From positions 2,141,030-2,205,029 of the forward strand of contig NC_023749.2 in assembly GCF_000499845.2 (NCBI RefSeq): DNA of 64,000 nucleotides, read 5' to 3'. A model generated the notes under the pieces. The model did no database searches, was not told where the DNA came from, and worked only from the letters and a program-made list of their open reading frames with translations. The translations under genes and the position numbers were made by a program. The DNA comes from Phaseolus vulgaris. Taxonomy: Eukaryota; Streptophyta; Magnoliopsida; Fabales; Fabaceae. Positions 59,901-64,000 of this stretch are shown here, piece by piece. Numbering within the stretch: position 1 is the first letter of the stretch; each line of letters begins with the position of its first letter.

Positions 59901-62891
59901 TTGAGGCAGTTCAGGCACGAACCTCAACCCTCGAAATTACACTGCAAGCAGCTAATGAAAGAGGAAAGGAGTTGGAAGATTCTCTGAATGCAATAACGGA
60001 TGAAAAGAAGAAGCTAGAAGATGCTTCTAGCAGTTTGAATGAGCAGCTTGCTGAGAAAGAAAACCTAGTGGAAATTTTGAGGGATGATTTAAATCTCACA
60101 CAAGGTAAATTGCAAAGCACTGAAAGTGATCTCAGGGCTGCTGAATTGAGAGAGAGTGATATAATTGAGAAACTTAAAGCTTCTGAAGAAAATGTTATCA
60201 TAAGAGGAAGAGATATAGAGGAGACTGCTACAAGACACTCAGAACTTCAATTGTTGCATGAGTCTCTGACAAGAGATTCAGAACAGAAACTCCAAGAAGC
60301 TATAGAAAAATTCAGCAAGAAGGATTCTGAGGTTCACTCTCTGCTTGAGAAAATTAAGATTTTGGAAGAACAGATTGCACTGGATGGGGAACAGTCTACA
60401 ACCTTGAAGAATGAATTTGAAGAGAGTTTGAGCAAACTGGCTGCTTTGGAAAGTGAAAACGAAGATTTGAAACGGAAAATTTTAGAAGCCGAGAGCAAGA
60501 GTTCACAGTCTTTTTCTGAAAATGAATTATTGGTTGGAACAAACATTGAACTGAGAACAAAGATTGATGAACTTGAGGAATCATTGAACCGTGCACTATC
60601 AGAGAAGGATGTCACTACTCAAGAACTTGAGTCGCATAAGAACAGTATAGCTGAACTGAATGATTTACAATCAAAATCCACTAAAATTCATAGTGCAAAT
60701 GAATCCCGCATTCTAGAAGTAGAATCACAATTACAAGAAGCATTACAGAGGCATACTGAGAAGGAATCTGAAAGCAAAGAGTTGAATGAGAAGCTGAACA
60801 CACTAGAGGGCCAAATAAAGCTTTTCGAAGAACAGGCACGTGAAGCAGTTGCAACTTCTGGAACTCAGAAAGCTGAGCTGGAGGAGAGTCTCATAAAACT
60901 AAAGCACCTTGAAACTGTCATTGAGGAACTGCAAAGCAAGTCACTCCACCATGAAAAAGAAACTTCAGGGCTAAATGATGAAAACTCAAAGCTTAATCAG
61001 GAAATAGCTATCTATGAATCCAAATTAAGTGATTTGAAGTCAGAACTCTCTGCAGCACTTGCTGAGAAGGATGAAACAGTTAAAGAGATACTCACCTCGA
61101 AGAATGCCATCGAAGAATTAGTGACAAAGCATAGTGCAGAGGTGCAGACATTGAATTCACAGGTACATGAGATACAGACTATTCGTATTGATATTTATTT
61201 ACTTTTCCTTCTTCCATTCCTATTGGTGGTAACATAATTTTCTGAAATAATCATTTTGTCTAAACCATGATTATTAGAGAATTGATAATGAAATTATATA
61301 AACTTGCAGTTATCTTCAGTGATTGATGAGAAGAACTTGCTCAATGAGACTAATCAGGATATAAAGAAGGAACTTCAGTCTCTTATACTTGACCTTGAAG
61401 AGAAGTTGAAGGAACAACAGAAAATTGAAGGCTCTCTGAGATCTGAGATCGAAACTCTCAAAATTGAGATTGCTGAGAAATCTGTGTTGCAAAGACAGCT
61501 GGAGGAAATTGAAGGGCAACTGACAAAGTCTGCATCTAGACTAAATGAAGAGGTAGTACTGAGAGTTCCTATTTTTTTTTGTAAATGAGTGCAAAATTCA
61601 GAAGCATAGTGCCTATCAGAACTAAATATTGTTAATGGACTGTTTTTATTGAATGAGCTTTGCTGATTAATCCGATGCTTTGCAGGTTGGAAGTGTTCAA
61701 GCTGCTGCTTCTCAAAGAGAAGCAGAATTAAATTCAAAACTGGTAGACTATGAACAAAAATTCAATGATAGAAATGTGCTGAATGAAAAGGTTGCAGAAC
61801 TTGAGAAAGAGTTGCAACTTGCACGGGATGCTCTTGCTAACCAGGTATCCCATATCTACTCTTTTACTTGAATTGCATATTTTTGTTCATGTTAGCAAAA
61901 TGTGTTGAAAGAAAAAGGCTAAAAATGAGATATCTGAACTTATCCTCTCCTCATTGTGTTCTTTTTCTCTTTGGCCACCCCATATAGTCGATCTACCTCT
62001 GCCTGCTATCAGAAATATAAAACTCTCGCAAGTGGTGTGCAATTGTGTATCATACTGATTGTTTTTATTTACTTTTTAAAAAATACAGAAAGGAGCAGAA
62101 TCTCAGAAGTTGGAACTCGAGACAGCCCTGAAGAATTCTGTTGAAGAACTTGAAATTAAGAAAAAGGATATCTCTCTTTTACAGAAACAAGTGGCAGATC
62201 TAGAGCAGAAATTGCAACTGGCTAGTGATAAATCATCAGTTAAGGTAATTCTCCTCCCGAAAGTTCCCAACCACCGGTGTTTCTCCTTGAATAATTTCCT
62301 TGTTGTTTTAAAGCCAGAAATTACATGATTTACATTCATTTCAATTTCCCTAACAACACAAAAACAAAGCCATCAAAACAATTTCTCAGCAATAGTTTCA
62401 TTGGCTTCATTTGGAAAGAGGGGGTGGCATTCGGGTGATGTTTATAGAATATAATAATCATGATGGAGAATGCTGAAATTTAGAGACCCAAGTCAAATTA
62501 GCTATTGTACATTGTCAGTGTAATGAAAAGTTCAAAACATTCGAGTACAACATAAGAAATGTCTTCTTGTCTACTGTTTAGGTCCAGTCCAGGATTATTC
62601 TGTAATCAAATGACATGTTTTTTGTATTTTCTAAAAATATTCCAGGGTGATGAGGGTGTTGATAAAAAAGAAGGGTTGGAAGTGAAATCCAGAGACATTG
62701 GATCAAGCCTCTCGACTCCATCAAAAAGGAAAAGCAAGAAAAAGTCAGAAGTACCAAGTGCTCAAACATCATCGTCGTCCGAGACTAATGTTCAAAGTGG
62801 CCAGGATTCGCCTGTCATAAATTTGAAGTTCATCTTGGGAGTAGCTCTTGTGTCCATTGTCTTTGGCATAATTCTTGGGAAGCGTTACTAG
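56978..62891 (+). CDS. Long coiled-coil, tail-anchored protein (PICC/PICL-like), 1357 aa, six coding exons
   Basis: Exons 56978..57061, 57977..61162, 61310..61552, 61686..61844, 62089..62244, 62646..62891; all introns phase 0 and GT-AG. The start MEEETKVISEV lies in the context CAACATGG. Residues 1-70 are acidic and low in structure. About 75-1275 is almost continuous heptad-rich coiled coil full of E, K, L and Q. There follows a Ser/Lys-rich linker with a KRKSKKK patch (about 1304-1310). A C-terminal hydrophobic segment, FILGVALVSIVFGIILG (last ~20 residues), ends KRY, which marks a tail-anchored protein with the coiled coil facing the cytosol. The layout matches Arabidopsis PAMP-INDUCED COILED-COIL (At2g32240) and its relative At1g05320, which are ER-associated. 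That match rests on remembered architecture, not alignment. Exon 2 alone codes 1062 residues. Confidence 0.9.
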
Positions 62892-64000
62892 TATCAGCAG
62901 GGTATGTCTTTTGCTTTTGTTTTTCATGGTGATTTTCCCCTTTTTTTTTTGTCCTTTCCGTTGATTAAGATTAACTATCAGATTGAAAGCTTTCTTTGCA
63001 TGCTTTCAAGCTCAAGTCTTCTGGTTTGGTCAGAAACTTGTTTTCGTTCCTATTCTTAATTTTATGTAAAAGAAATGCGGGTTGGTTAATGTTTTATTTC
63101 ATTTATAGTTTGAATTTTTAATAATTTGAGTTCGAGTTGTTTTTGCTATGGAGCACATTTTTCTTCTGAAATGATATCTCGAGTGGGGGATTTGGGAAAC
63201 TAGAAAACGTTGTACCTGAATGGCTAAACTATAGTGTAAACATTTATTTACTTTCTTCTATGTATAATATATGGTCAAATATATTTTTTATTAGGGTGCA
63301 GTATTTGCATTAAATTAGGGTGGACTGTGCCCTATTATATTTTGTATTTTGTATTTATATACAGTACCTTTTTTGAAGTATTAATTAAGTGAATTTTATT
63401 ATTTTGTATTGATACCACTCAATCATGAATATGTACAAAGTAGTATTAATGACCTTTGTAGTAATTAATTAAAAAAATCATAGTTAGTGCAAATTTCAGT
63501 TTATTTTTTATACTCTACCGAATACCTTGGGAAAACTAAAATATTTTATAATTATTTGGAAAAAACCACTACGTGCAGGTATAAGGAAACAATCAAGGTA
63601 AATTAAATCATTTCATTTGCCTTTTCGTTTTAGAAAAAAAGATTGGCAAAATTTAGATTATTTGATTTGATTGTTATATTTATAAAAGGTATGTGTGTTT
63701 TTAATTAAACAGTATAACCAATTCACAAAGAGATAAAGCATATAAGTTTATCTTTAAAACTTTAATAAAAATCCTTATATTTAAAATTCTGAAAATAATT
63801 GTGTTATTCATGAAACTCTATGAAATATCTAAGTTCACTATTCTTTTTGATTGAGTTTATAAGTCTCTTTCACCCAAACCACATTGTTCAAACTTATTTT
63901 ACTATACGCAACACTCCAATTTACTGTTTTCACTCCTCAAATAACAACATTATTATCATCGTCCATTCTAATGTCAAATGAACCTCCACTCATTACCTTA
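62892..64000. other. 3' flank of the coiled-coil gene
   Basis: The 3' untranslated region probably ends within the first 400 bp; a GTATCAGCAG|GTATGTC string just after the stop could be the donor of a 3' UTR intron. Beyond this the sequence is AT-rich with nothing recognisable up to the window end. Confidence 0.4.

Noticed and set aside
59911..60615. Ser/Phe-rich minus-strand frames inside the coiled-coil exon
   Set aside because: They are the complement of Glu/Lys/Leu codons in the large exon, a common artefact.
1..64000. tRNA, rRNA, CRISPR array, bacterial operon or organellar insertion
   Set aside because: I looked for T-loop-like GGTTCGAATCC strings, spaced identical repeats and dense prokaryotic coding, and saw none convincing.

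Overview
This is a plant nuclear genome window, most likely from a papilionoid legume of the Phaseolus/Vigna/soybean type. The reasons are long introns with U-rich, AT-rich sequence, plant-only gene families, and several copies of the short LTR family that begins TGTTGGAGATCCCACATCGAC, which I associate with legumes. The assignment comes from sequence reading only.

Layout. 1-2.6 kb: a minisatellite, a decayed CACTA (En/Spm) transposase and an unclassified inverted-repeat element. 2.6-5.2 kb: a two-exon lipid-transfer-protein-like gene (+) with three foldback CACTA-type elements, one in the promoter and two in the intron. 5.7-8.4 kb: two TRIM-like miniature LTR elements. 9.8-11.2 kb: a single-exon GRAS gene, SCARECROW-LIKE 3 (-). 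15.9-23.1 kb: a nine-exon DHHC protein S-acyltransferase of the PAT19/20 type (-). 27.5-28.0 kb: a complete non-autonomous hAT element with a perfect 8-bp target duplication. 30.0-37.3 kb: a nineteen-exon GABA transaminase (POP2 type, +). 39.7-40.0 kb: a two-exon gene for a 68-residue membrane protein (-). 41.5-43.6 kb: a decayed Ty3/gypsy gag-pol (-). 44.9-52.8 kb: repeat-rich and gene-poor. 53-62.9 kb: a coiled-coil, tail-anchored protein of about 1357 residues (PICC-like, +), probably with a long leader intron.

The six genes do not form a functional unit; they are ordinary independent plant genes. All exon models below were built by hand from splice sites, reading frame and family similarity, and the exon lengths were checked for frame. 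I found no tRNA, rRNA, CRISPR array or bacterial-type operon. The most interesting material is the transposon landscape (exact target-site duplications for several elements) and some gene-structure oddities: a 32-nt coding last exon, a possible GC-AG intron and a very small membrane-protein gene. I did not find a convincing new biological system.
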